A stretch of DNA of 11,215 nt from an uncultured Verrucomicrobiota bacterium. GTDB taxonomy: Bacteria > Verrucomicrobiota > Kiritimatiellia > RFP12 > UBA1067. The stretch's first letter is position 1, and the number at the start of each line of letters is the position of its first letter. The position numbers were made by a program, and so were the translations under genes. This document shows, piece after piece, positions 1-6,468 of the stretch. The stretch covers positions 1-11,215 of the forward strand of contig CAMOXA010000040.1 in the NCBI GenBank assembly GCA_946628745.1. The letters run 5' to 3'. The notes under the pieces were generated by a model. That model saw only the letters and a program-made list of their open reading frames with translations. It was not told the origin of the DNA and searched no databases.

Positions 1-903
1 GGCGAGCAGCTGCAGCCGCAGAACAACCTCGAGAAGCCGCCGACGCTGGACCAGTCGGACAAGGTGAAGGCGCCGGAACTCAGCAGAGAGGCCGTGCGCT
101 TCAACTGGGAAACCCGCAAAGTCGAGTTCCTGCGCGAGACCAATCAGGTCCAGGAGGAGAACCTGCGCAACCGCAGGCTCCTCAACGATCTTCGCATGCA
201 GGTGCTGACCGAGGCGTCCCAGCGCTATGTTCCGCTTGCCAAGGACTACCTGCAGGCGGCACTTTCCGAGAAGGGTTCGCTCATTCAGGTCGTCGACCGC
301 TCAAACGCCGACATGAACATGGTCGAGCAGGGCCTCAACGGCGACAATTCGTCCGCGCTCGCCGGCGCGACGTGCATCCTCACCGCCGCCATGGGCGACC
401 GCGAGGAGGAGTCGCGCACTATCACGGTCAACGGAAAGGGTACGCAGGTCAAGACGACCACGTACACCCAGCCGTATGTCGGCAAGGTGCGCGATTTGCA
501 GGGCAACGTGATCTTTGCGTTCAAGGGGACGAGCGAATGGACGAGCAAGGTCAACAGCGTCGTCAAGAGCGAAACGTCCGACCCGGGCCGCAAGCTCGTC
601 GAGAAGGCGTGCGAGCAGATAGCGGAGAAGCTGCTGGACTTCTTCACCTGCAAGCTTTCGTTCAAGATCAAGGTTCCCAAAGAAGGCGACTTCGACGCCG
701 ACGACGCGACCGTGAAGGTCGACGGCAAGACCGTCGACGCCGACGAGGAGGTTCGCGTACTTAAAATCGAGCACGCCATAGTTGCGACGCTCGACGGCTG
801 CAAGCCTGTGCGCAAGCTTCTCGAAATGGACGAGAGCGACAGCGACAAGACCGTCAAGATCGTGTTCAAGAAACCTGTCGCCGAAGACGAGGAGGACGAG
901 TGA
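1..903 (+). CDS. CsgG-like envelope protein with C-terminal PEGA-like domain (5' partial)
   Basis: The frame is open from base 1, so the true start lies upstream; a GTG at 64 is possible, but the reading frame before it looks coding. The visible 300 residues begin with a charged segment of coiled-coil character (about residues 30-65). A CsgG/LpoB-like region follows (about 65-220), with a VVDRSNADMNMVEQ stretch resembling the 'vvdR...E' signature and a C-terminal helix LVEKACEQIAEKLLDFF. The last 80 residues, with 'VKVDGKTV' and 'HAIVATLDGCKPVRK', look like a PEGA-type surface beta domain. The very acidic C-terminus (EDEEDE) is encoded by bases that also carry the next gene's ribosome-binding site. 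The stop overlaps the next start (TGATG), so the two genes are translationally coupled. The exact function is not recognised. An envelope or periplasmic role is inferred from the family resemblance and the neighbours. No signal peptide can be judged because the N-terminus is missing. Confidence 0.72.
   Translation, partial: GEQLQPQNNLEKPPTLDQSDKVKAPELSREAVRFNWETRKVEFLRETNQVQEENLRNRRLLNDLRMQVLTEASQRYVPLAKDYLQAALSEKGSLIQVVDRSNADMNMVEQGLNGDNSSALAGATCILTAAMGDREEESRTITVNGKGTQVKTTTYTQPYVGKVRDLQGNVIFAFKGTSEWTSKVNSVVKSETSDPGRKLVEKACEQIAEKLLDFFTCKLSFKIKVPKEGDFDADDATVKVDGKTVDADEEVRVLKIEHAIVATLDGCKPVRKLLEMDESDSDKTVKIVFKKPVAEDEEDE
891..895 (+). promoter_or_regulatory. Shine-Dalgarno site for the tandem CsgG-like gene
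   Basis: GGAGG lies seven bases before the ATG at 903. It selects that ATG over the in-frame GTG at 900 and sits inside the Glu/Asp-rich 3' end of the upstream gene. Confidence 0.75.
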
Positions 904-2444
904 TGAAGCGTCTCGCGTTATTTGCGCTCGCTGCGGCGTGCGTGCTGCCGGTCGCGGCGGCGCCCAAAGCCCCCAAGTGGCTCGTCCTCGACAAGATGAC
1001 GTATCAGACCGGAGTCGACAGGACGGCGTTCGAAGGCATCGACAAACTTCTCCTCACGAAGCTCGTGCAGGCGAAGAAGTACAAGTGCCTCGACCGCGAC
1101 ATGTACGACACCGCCGCGCGCGAGGAGGGCTTCGGCGGCAATGCCGAGCTCATTCCGGCCGGCTACGCCATGAGCGGCGAGATAGTGCAGCTTCTCAAGA
1201 GCGGCAAGACGCGCACGATCGGCGGGACCGCCAAGGCGGAATACATCGCGACCGTCTCCATACGCGCCAACGACCTTAGGACGCAGCAGCCCTACGAGGC
1301 CGACACGCTGAGAGTCGCGGCGTACTGCCAGACGCCCAAGGACATGCTCGTGCACGTCGTCAAGCGCACCGCGCTCGCGATTCTCATGCGCGACTATCCG
1401 ATGTACATCATGGATTGCGAGGAAGACGACGACGAGGGCGGCGAGCTGACGCTCAGCTACGGCGCGGACTTTCTCGAAGTGGGCGAGCAGTACGAGATAC
1501 GCCGCCGCAAGGCCATCGTGGACGACGACACGGGCGAAGAGGTGTACAAGGAGAAGAAGGTCGGCGTTTGCGAAGTGACCGACGTCGGCAAGAATACGTC
1601 CGAGGCGAAACTCGTCTGGGGCAAGGCGAAAGTCAAGGATATTCTCAGGTTCTACGACAGCGGCGAGGGCACCGTCCCGCCCGTGGCCTCACAGCCCGCG
1701 CCGACGCTTTCTTCGGCCGCCGCGGCCATGGCGCCGGCCGTCGTCGCGTCCGCGCCTGTCGCGCTCGCCAGCGCGAAGCCGTTGCGCGCGGCCGCAAAGC
1801 CGCGCATCGCCGTCGCACCGTTCATCACCAAGTCGAAGAGTTTCAGCGTCTGGGGCAATACGTTCGAGGCGAGAAACTGGCTCGATACGCTTGTCGACCA
1901 CATGAGCCTCCAGCTGAACAGGACCGGGAGCTTTCGCACGCTCGACCGTTCGTTCGGCCCTGAAATCGACCGTGAGCTGAACCGCATCGTGAACGATCCC
2001 AACGCGAACCCGAACGATGTCTGCCGCCTTTCGAACAAGCTGGCGACGGATTATCTCGTCGTCGCCGAGGTCGCGTTCTCGGACGTGCAGCCTGCCGGCA
2101 GGGATTACGTGACGGGACTCCCGCTCCCGCCGCCGAACATGCAGTTCGCCGAGGTGCGCTTTCGTTGCGTGTACGCGCCGACGACTGAGATCATGGCCTC
2201 GGACGTCGTCCGCGTCGAGTCTCTGCCGGTATTCAACGGCACGCCCGAACAGTTCGCGTCTAGTTCCGCGGAGTGGGCAGCCGAGAATATCGCGGGGCTG
2301 ATTCAGGCCAAGATCGACCCGGCCGGTTTCGCCCGCCGCCAGGCCGCTCTCAAGGAGTCCGCCGCCGAATCCGCCGCCAAGGCCGTCGAGTCCGCCCCCG
2401 TGGCGGTCCCCGTTCCGACGCAGGGCATAAAACTGGGATTCTGA
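903..2444 (+). CDS. Exported protein with two CsgG/LpoB-like units around a FlgT-like module
   Basis: The product is 513 residues. The ATG at 903 overlaps the preceding stop and has a GGAGG seven bases upstream. An N-terminal export signal (MKRLALFALAAAC...VAAA) is clear. Cleavage after VAAA by signal peptidase I is likely, but Cys13 after LAAA could be a weak lipobox. Residues about 26-170 form a first CsgG-like unit ('WLVLDKM', 'CLDRDMYD', 'GYAMSGEIVQL'). Residues about 180-250 resemble a FlgT C-terminal module (LTLSYGADFLEVGEQYEI, then VGVCEVTDVG). An Ala/Pro-rich linker (about 260-297) leads to a second CsgG/LpoB-like unit (about 298-470: RIAVAPF, FRTLDRS, TDYLVVAEV). The tail is Ala-rich and ends in Phe. 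CsgG-family proteins make outer-membrane pores, and LpoB-like proteins activate penicillin-binding proteins; which of these applies here is not shown by the sequence. Confidence 0.75.
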   Translation: MKRLALFALAAACVLPVAAAPKAPKWLVLDKMTYQTGVDRTAFEGIDKLLLTKLVQAKKYKCLDRDMYDTAAREEGFGGNAELIPAGYAMSGEIVQLLKSGKTRTIGGTAKAEYIATVSIRANDLRTQQPYEADTLRVAAYCQTPKDMLVHVVKRTALAILMRDYPMYIMDCEEDDDEGGELTLSYGADFLEVGEQYEIRRRKAIVDDDTGEEVYKEKKVGVCEVTDVGKNTSEAKLVWGKAKVKDILRFYDSGEGTVPPVASQPAPTLSSAAAAMAPAVVASAPVALASAKPLRAAAKPRIAVAPFITKSKSFSVWGNTFEARNWLDTLVDHMSLQLNRTGSFRTLDRSFGPEIDRELNRIVNDPNANPNDVCRLSNKLATDYLVVAEVAFSDVQPAGRDYVTGLPLPPPNMQFAEVRFRCVYAPTTEIMASDVVRVESLPVFNGTPEQFASSSAEWAAENIAGLIQAKIDPAGFARRQAALKESAAESAAKAVESAPVAVPVPTQGIKLGF

Positions 2445-2445
2445 G

Positions 2446-3924
2446 ATGAACAAGTTCGATCGCAAGTTGTTCACGCTGTTCGCCGTCGCGTTTGCGGCGG
2501 CGTCAGTGGTTGTTACCGGCTGCCGCACTGTCGACGACGTCCTTGTCGACTACCGCGCGAACATATCGGCCGGACGCTACGCCGAAGCCGCGAAGGAGCC
2601 TGCGGAACTGGCAGCGGAGGGCGGCGGCGATGCGCTGATGTGGCGGCTTATGGCGGCTTCCGCTCACGATCTTGCCGGCGATACGGACGCCGCGCTCGCC
2701 GAATTCGACGCTGCAGAGGACAAGATGATCGAGAACGACAAGAGCTCGGTCTTCTCTCAGAGCGTCGACACCGCGAACGCCATGATGCTCAACGACAAGT
2801 ATTTCCCGTACGACGGCGGCGGACAAGACCGCATATTCACATGCCTCTACAAGGCCGTCGGATATGCGTCCAAGGGCGATATCGCCGCCGCGCGAACGGA
2901 GTTGAACCGCGCTTCGCAGCATCAGGAAAACTGGCTGTGGGAGCGCCGCAAGGATATCGCGGCCGCGGACGACAGACTCGCCAAGGAATCCGTCGAATAC
3001 GCGAACGAAAAGAGCGAAGACCACGATGTGGACGCCGGCCAGAGCGATATCGTCGTGCAGAATGCAATGCGCGACGGAACTTTCGGGAACTCTCTCAAGG
3101 AGGCGTTCGGGTTCGACATATTCACGTCGGGCGTTCTCGACAAGCTAAGGCCCGAAGACTATCAGAATCCGTACCTGTCGCACGTATGCGGCGTGTTCCG
3201 CTGGCTCGCTGGCGACGGCGACCAAAGAGGGTTCTTCAAGGACGCGATTTTGCTGCGTCCCAAAAACAGTGTCGTACGCGGCGATCTGGCGGCTTGCGAA
3301 AAGGGCGTCAGGCCGCGCAACCAGGTATGGGTCTATGTCGAAGACGGGCTCGGCCCCGAGCGCGAGAAGTGGCGCATAGACCTGCCTGTTTTGCTGATAC
3401 CCAAGGCCGAGAAATACGTCAAATCGATCGACCTGGCTCTGCCTCGGCTTATCGAGCGTCCTGCTGCGGCCAAGGCCTGGTCGGTGGGCGGCAAGCCGAT
3501 GGAGGTCATTGCCGACGTGAAAGCTCTCGCGAAGATAGAGTACGATGTCTATATGCGCGGAGCCATCGCCCGTGAAATCACGCGAACCGTCATCGACGTC
3601 GGCATCCAGGTCGCGCTTGGCGTCGCGGCGGAAAATGTCAGCGACTGGAGAACCCAGGTTGCGCTCAAGGCGTCTCAGCTGGCCGTCGCCGCATATAGCG
3701 CAGCCCGCCGCGGAGCGGACACCCGCTGCTGGCCGACGCTCCCGCGGACGGTCTATCTCGCGCGCATTCCGCGTCCTGCAGACGGTACTCTTCGTGTCGT
3801 CGCGGACGGAATCGAGGTTGTCCAGGCGGAACTCCCGGCCGGCAATTCAATGGTCTTCGTGCGAAAGCCTTCTCCTGAAGCGACTCCTTCCGTCAAGGTC
3901 GTCACCTGGCCGCCTGCGAACTGA
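2446..3924 (+). CDS. COG3014-like outer-membrane lipoprotein with TPR-like repeats
   Basis: The product is 492 residues. It starts one base after the preceding stop with only a weak ribosome-binding site, so translation is probably coupled. A lipoprotein signal is clear: Lys3/Arg6, a hydrophobic core, and a VTGC lipobox with Cys26 as the lipidated residue. Residues about 30-165 are helical and Ala-rich and suggest TPR-like pairs (YAEAAKEPAELAAEGG, DAALAEFDAAED, GDIAAARTELNRA). Around 240-275 is a further repeat (SHVCGVFRWLAGDGD, then AILLRPKN). The C-terminal half has the hallmarks I associate with COG3014: 'YVEDGLGPEREKWRIDLPV', a region of small residues around ITRTVIDVGIQVALG, and 'DTRCWPTLPRTVYLARIP' near residues 425-442. 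In Proteobacteria COG3014 lipoproteins sit beside LpoB- and YcfL-like genes. Here the partner is the CsgG/LpoB-like protein, which supports a joint envelope role. The molecular function of the family is not established. Confidence 0.78.
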   Translation: MNKFDRKLFTLFAVAFAAASVVVTGCRTVDDVLVDYRANISAGRYAEAAKEPAELAAEGGGDALMWRLMAASAHDLAGDTDAALAEFDAAEDKMIENDKSSVFSQSVDTANAMMLNDKYFPYDGGGQDRIFTCLYKAVGYASKGDIAAARTELNRASQHQENWLWERRKDIAAADDRLAKESVEYANEKSEDHDVDAGQSDIVVQNAMRDGTFGNSLKEAFGFDIFTSGVLDKLRPEDYQNPYLSHVCGVFRWLAGDGDQRGFFKDAILLRPKNSVVRGDLAACEKGVRPRNQVWVYVEDGLGPEREKWRIDLPVLLIPKAEKYVKSIDLALPRLIERPAAAKAWSVGGKPMEVIADVKALAKIEYDVYMRGAIAREITRTVIDVGIQVALGVAAENVSDWRTQVALKASQLAVAAYSAARRGADTRCWPTLPRTVYLARIPRPADGTLRVVADGIEVVQAELPAGNSMVFVRKPSPEATPSVKVVTWPPAN

Positions 3925-3994
3925 TCGAGTCAAGGACGGATTATCATATCGCAATGTAAAACAGGGGCGTAGCCGGGACTACCCGAAGGGGTAT

Positions 3995-4022
3995 ATGCGA
4001 CATGCGCCGGGTATGGTAAAAT
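3995..4022 (+). promoter_or_regulatory. Promoter of the CE12 esterase, predicted leaderless
   Basis: The extended -10 is TGG-TAAAAT (-10 at 4017-4022), with a -35-like ATGCGA at 3995-4000 and a 16-base spacer. The ATG at 4029 is six bases past the -10, so transcription would begin at the start codon. No Shine-Dalgarno sequence is present. The rest of the gap (3925-3994) holds a weak CGGG/CCCG hairpin at 3974-3985 without a T-run. Confidence 0.6.
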
Positions 4023-4026
4023 ATCC
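4011..4026 (+). repeat. 16-base near-repeat shared with the araC-type regulator promoter
   Basis: GTATGGTA-n-AATATCC matches the minus strand of 10112-10127 at 15 of 16 positions. It covers the extended -10 and the bases up to just before the start codon in both promoters. It may be only a conserved promoter core, or a site for shared control. Confidence 0.6.
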
Positions 4027-4028
4027 TC

Positions 4029-4916
4029 ATGAAAACAAAGATGCTTTGTTGTTTTGCGGCGGTGCTTTCCAGTATCGCATTCGGTGACATATACATGGCT
4101 GGAGATTCCACCATGTGCAACTACAGCCCGGAGAAGCAGTATCCGCAGCAGGGATGGGGCCAGGCTCTGGCGCTATTCATGAAGGATCCCGACCAGTTGC
4201 ACAATTGGGCCATCGGCGGACGTAGCGCCAAGAGCTACAAGGCCGAGGGCCGTTGGCAGAAGATTGTCGACGCGCTAAAGCCGGGGGATTTCGTAATCAT
4301 CGCTTTCGGCCACAACGACGCGAACAAGGCGAAGGTCGAGCGGTATTCGACGCCTGAAGACTACAAAGAGCTCATGCGCGGCTTCGTGCTCGATGCGCGG
4401 GCGAAGAAGGCGACGCCGATTTTCGCGACGTCGATACCGCATTCCGGCGGTTTCAGCGAGCAGGACGGGGTGATGCATGTAAGAGGCAGCGCGGCAGGCA
4501 TCGGGCCGTATGTCGCCAAAACCGTCGAGCTCGGCGCGGAGCTGAAGGTGCCGGTTCTGGATTTGAACAAGTTCGCCGAAGAAAAACTGCCCAAGCTCGG
4601 GCTTGAGAAGTCGTATGCGCTCTACATGCGCATCAAGCCAGACGAGTACAAGCGGTTCCCGCAGGGCAATGGCGATGGATGCCACACCCGCGACACCGGC
4701 GCGTACTTCTTCGCCAGAGCCGCGGTGAAGCTCGCCCGCGACCAGAAGTTGCCGGTCTGCAAACTTTTCAAGCCGCAGAGCGAAGTCAAGTTCGTGCCGA
4801 TACCTTGGGGAGGCCCTGGCGGAGAGGCAAAGCCGCTTAAAGACGATTTCACGGCGGACGAGATTTCATACGCGAACGAAGAGGCTGCCGACAAGGAAAG
4901 TTCCCGCCGCAAATAG
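4029..4916 (+). CDS. Secreted SGNH hydrolase, CE12 rhamnogalacturonan acetylesterase type
   Basis: The product is 295 residues, with a short signal peptide (MKTKMLCCFAAVLSSIAFG) ahead of the catalytic domain. The SGNH blocks are all present: block I GDST with nucleophile Ser27, block II IGGRS with oxyanion Gly64, block III GHND with Asn96, and block V DGCH with Asp216 and His219. The form 'MAGDST' near the mature N-terminus, together with 'DGCHTRDTGA' near the end, is typical of the rhamnogalacturonan acetylesterase subgroup. Such enzymes remove acetyl esters from pectin side regions outside the cytoplasm. The exact substrate is inference, since other acetylated glycans are hydrolysed by relatives. 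The C-terminal 40 residues are charged, Lys/Glu-rich and probably disordered. It has its own promoter and is convergent with dinB, with only 16 bases between the stops. Confidence 0.85.
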   Translation: MKTKMLCCFAAVLSSIAFGDIYMAGDSTMCNYSPEKQYPQQGWGQALALFMKDPDQLHNWAIGGRSAKSYKAEGRWQKIVDALKPGDFVIIAFGHNDANKAKVERYSTPEDYKELMRGFVLDARAKKATPIFATSIPHSGGFSEQDGVMHVRGSAAGIGPYVAKTVELGAELKVPVLDLNKFAEEKLPKLGLEKSYALYMRIKPDEYKRFPQGNGDGCHTRDTGAYFFARAAVKLARDQKLPVCKLFKPQSEVKFVPIPWGGPGGEAKPLKDDFTADEISYANEEAADKESSRRK

Positions 4917-4932
4917 AGCGGCGCTTTCGCGG

Positions 4933-6111
4933 TCAGCGCATGAGGCCGCTTTCGCGCAGCGAGTCGATCGCCGCCGAGAGCCGTTCTCTTTTCTGTCTCG
5001 TTTCGTCCGCCGCGTCTTGAAACAGCGACGGACCTCGTCCGTCGTCCGGCGTCGGCTGGATGTTGGTCACGCCGAAGCCGACAAGCCTGGCGGCTCCGCG
5101 CCCGGTTCTGACGGCCGCTTCCGCGGGCCAGGCCTCGTCGAAAAGCGCGAGCGCCTTTTCGCGGAAGGAAAAGTCGTCCCTGGAAGGCCTGTCGAACGGA
5201 GTCTGTCTGGTGATAGTCTTGAAAGTCGCGTCGCGCAGCTTCAATTTCGCGGTGCGGGCCCAGCGCTCTTCGCGGCGAAAACGCGAGCCGACTTCGATCA
5301 CGAGTTCGAGCAGTTTGGCCCTGACCTCGCTGCGGCGCGGTTCGTCTTCGTCGAAAGTGTGCTCGCGCGAGACGGATTTCTCCTCGCCGGACTCCCAGTA
5401 GACGCGATCATCGGAAACGCCGAATGCATGGTTCCTGAGCATCGAGGCCGCGCAGGCGCCGACAAGGCGAGCGAGCTGTTCCTCGTCCAGCCGCTGGACG
5501 TGTCCGCACGTCGTTATGCCATAAGGCTTAAGAAGTTCGACGGTCTTTTTGCCGACGCCATACAGGATTGACACTGGCTTCGGGGCGAGGAACTTCGCGA
5601 TCGCGTCCGGTTCAAACGGCATGACAGTCAGACCGTCCGGCTTGTTCTGCTCGGAGCCGATCTTCGCGAGAAGTCTGTTGGGTGCGATGCCGACGGAACA
5701 TGTGACGCCACACTCGCGGCGGATTTCTGCGCGGAGAGCCTCGCCAAGCCGCCGCGCAGAGCCGTGCAAATGGATGGTGCCGGTGATGTCAAGGAACGCT
5801 TCGTCGATTGAAACGCCTTCGACATAAGGGGAGTAGTGACCGAAAATCCCGAATGCCTTGCCGGAGACTTCCTTGTACAGTTCCATGTGCGGACGGACGA
5901 ATATCGCGTCCGGACAGAGTTCGTAGGCAGTGCGCGACGGCATGGCGGAATGGATGCCGTACCGTCTCGCCTCGTACGAACACGTCGAGACGACGCCGCG
6001 CTCGTGGGGCCCGGAGCCGACCACCAGCGGCTTGCCGCGCCATTCAGGGTGGGCGAGCAACTCGACAGACGCAAAGAACGCGTCCATGTCAACATGCAGA
6101 ATCGTGCGCAT
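4933..6111 (-). CDS. dinB: DNA polymerase IV (Y-family translesion polymerase)
   Basis: The product is 392 residues, the usual length for the family. It copies past damaged template bases with low fidelity and without proofreading. Visible motifs are the palm motif DMDAFFASVE with metal ligands Asp8 and Asp10 and steric-gate Phe13, the nucleotide-binding YEARRYG (46-52), and SIDEAFLD with Asp103 and Glu104. A 'CSVGIAPNRLLAKIGSE' block, a helix-hairpin-helix region (GVGKKTVELLKPYGI) and a little-finger domain follow. A C-terminal 'GPSLF' may be a degenerate sliding-clamp-binding motif. An ATG 18 bases further upstream is in frame but lies inside the -10 region. The ATG at 6111 matches the family N-terminus (MR-T-ILHVDMD) and was chosen. 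The gene is monocistronic, divergent from rpmE and convergent with the esterase. No classical LexA box of E. coli or B. subtilis type is seen. Confidence 0.95.
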   Translation of the reverse strand: MRTILHVDMDAFFASVELLAHPEWRGKPLVVGSGPHERGVVSTCSYEARRYGIHSAMPSRTAYELCPDAIFVRPHMELYKEVSGKAFGIFGHYSPYVEGVSIDEAFLDITGTIHLHGSARRLGEALRAEIRRECGVTCSVGIAPNRLLAKIGSEQNKPDGLTVMPFEPDAIAKFLAPKPVSILYGVGKKTVELLKPYGITTCGHVQRLDEEQLARLVGACAASMLRNHAFGVSDDRVYWESGEEKSVSREHTFDEDEPRRSEVRAKLLELVIEVGSRFRREERWARTAKLKLRDATFKTITRQTPFDRPSRDDFSFREKALALFDEAWPAEAAVRTGRGAARLVGFGVTNIQPTPDDGRGPSLFQDAADETRQKRERLSAAIDSLRESGLMR

Positions 6112-6119
6112 TACGGCGT

Positions 6120-6149
6120 AGTATAGCATACTTTCAGGGCGCGGGTCAA
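6120..6149 (-). promoter_or_regulatory. dinB promoter, predicted leaderless, with overlapping palindrome
   Basis: On the minus strand, TTGACC (6144-6149), an 18-base spacer and TATACT (6120-6125) with an extended TGC lead to the ATG eight bases later. No ribosome-binding site is present. A short palindrome AGTAT-AGC-ATACT (6120-6132) covers the -10 and could be an operator. Confidence 0.65.
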
Positions 6150-6167
6150 TCGGACAGGCGCCCGCGC
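6139..6167. repeat. GC-rich inverted repeat between dinB and rpmE
   Basis: GCGCGGG (6139-6145) and CCCGCGC (6161-6167) are perfect 7-base arms around a 15-base centre. The left arm overlaps the dinB -35 box. It lies outside both transcripts, so it is more likely a DNA site than an RNA terminator. Chance occurrence in GC-rich DNA is possible. Confidence 0.4.
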
Positions 6168-6192
6168 GTTCGCAATTTTATATTTTCCCCCC

Positions 6193-6221
6193 TTGCCAGC
6201 GCGGACAAAATAAGGTATAAT
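6193..6221 (+). promoter_or_regulatory. Sigma70-type promoter of rpmE-prfA(-dapB)
   Basis: TTGCCA (6193-6198), a 17-base spacer and a perfect TATAAT (6216-6221) precede a leader of about 28 bases with an AAAGGA ribosome-binding site near 6239-6244. This is the strongest canonical promoter in the window and, unlike the others, it provides a normal leader. Confidence 0.8.
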
Positions 6222-6255
6222 ATGCGCTCACGATTTCGAAAGGACCAGATAGAAC

Positions 6256-6465
6256 ATGAAAAAAGACATCCATCCGGCATATGGCGAGGCGACGATCACG
6301 TGCGCTTGCGGCAACGTCATTCACACCCGCTCCACTAAAAAGGAGATGACGGTCAACACGTGCTCCGCATGCCACCCGTACTTCACGGGGCAGAAGACGA
6401 TGGTCGACACCGAAGGGCGCGTTGACTCGTTCAAGAAGCGTTACGCCAAGTTCGCCAAGAAGTAA
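6256..6465 (+). CDS. rpmE: 50S ribosomal protein bL31, zinc-binding form
   Basis: The product is 69 residues, a normal length for bL31. It sits on the large subunit and helps bridge the two ribosomal subunits. The N-terminal 'MKKDIHPAYGEATITCACG' pattern and the C-terminal 'DTEGRVDSFKKRYAKF' are characteristic. Cys16, Cys18, Cys36 and Cys39 give the zinc-ligand set of the C+ (zinc-containing) type, as opposed to the cysteine-free paralogue used under zinc starvation. The ATG at 6256 is preceded by an AGGA-type ribosome-binding site and a strong promoter. The stop TAA is followed after only three bases by the prfA start in the same frame, so the two genes are certainly one transcript. Confidence 0.96.
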   Translation: MKKDIHPAYGEATITCACGNVIHTRSTKKEMTVNTCSACHPYFTGQKTMVDTEGRVDSFKKRYAKFAKK

Positions 6466-6468
6466 GTC

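Noticed and set aside
285..869. Minus-strand open frame of 194 codons opposite the first gene
   Set aside because: Ser/Leu-rich composition typical of antisense to Glu/Asp/Lys-rich coding sequence; no promoter, ribosome-binding site or domain.
1689..2528. Long minus-strand open frame of 279 codons opposite the tandem CsgG-like gene
   Set aside because: The translation is Arg/Gly/His-rich with no recognisable domain and mirrors the codon bias of the plus-strand gene; it is a GC-rich antisense shadow.
3974..3985. CGGG-ACTA-CCCG hairpin after the envelope operon as a possible terminator
   Set aside because: The stem is only four base pairs and is not followed by a T-run, so it does not qualify as an intrinsic terminator.
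4917..4932. Possible bidirectional terminator between the esterase and dinB stops
   Set aside because: Only a weak GCGCT/AGCGC pairing is visible, partly inside dinB, with no T-run on either strand.
6112..6129. Upstream ATG at 6129 as the dinB start
   Set aside because: It adds six residues not typical of the family and lies inside the promoter -10 region; the ATG at 6111 matches the conserved N-terminus.
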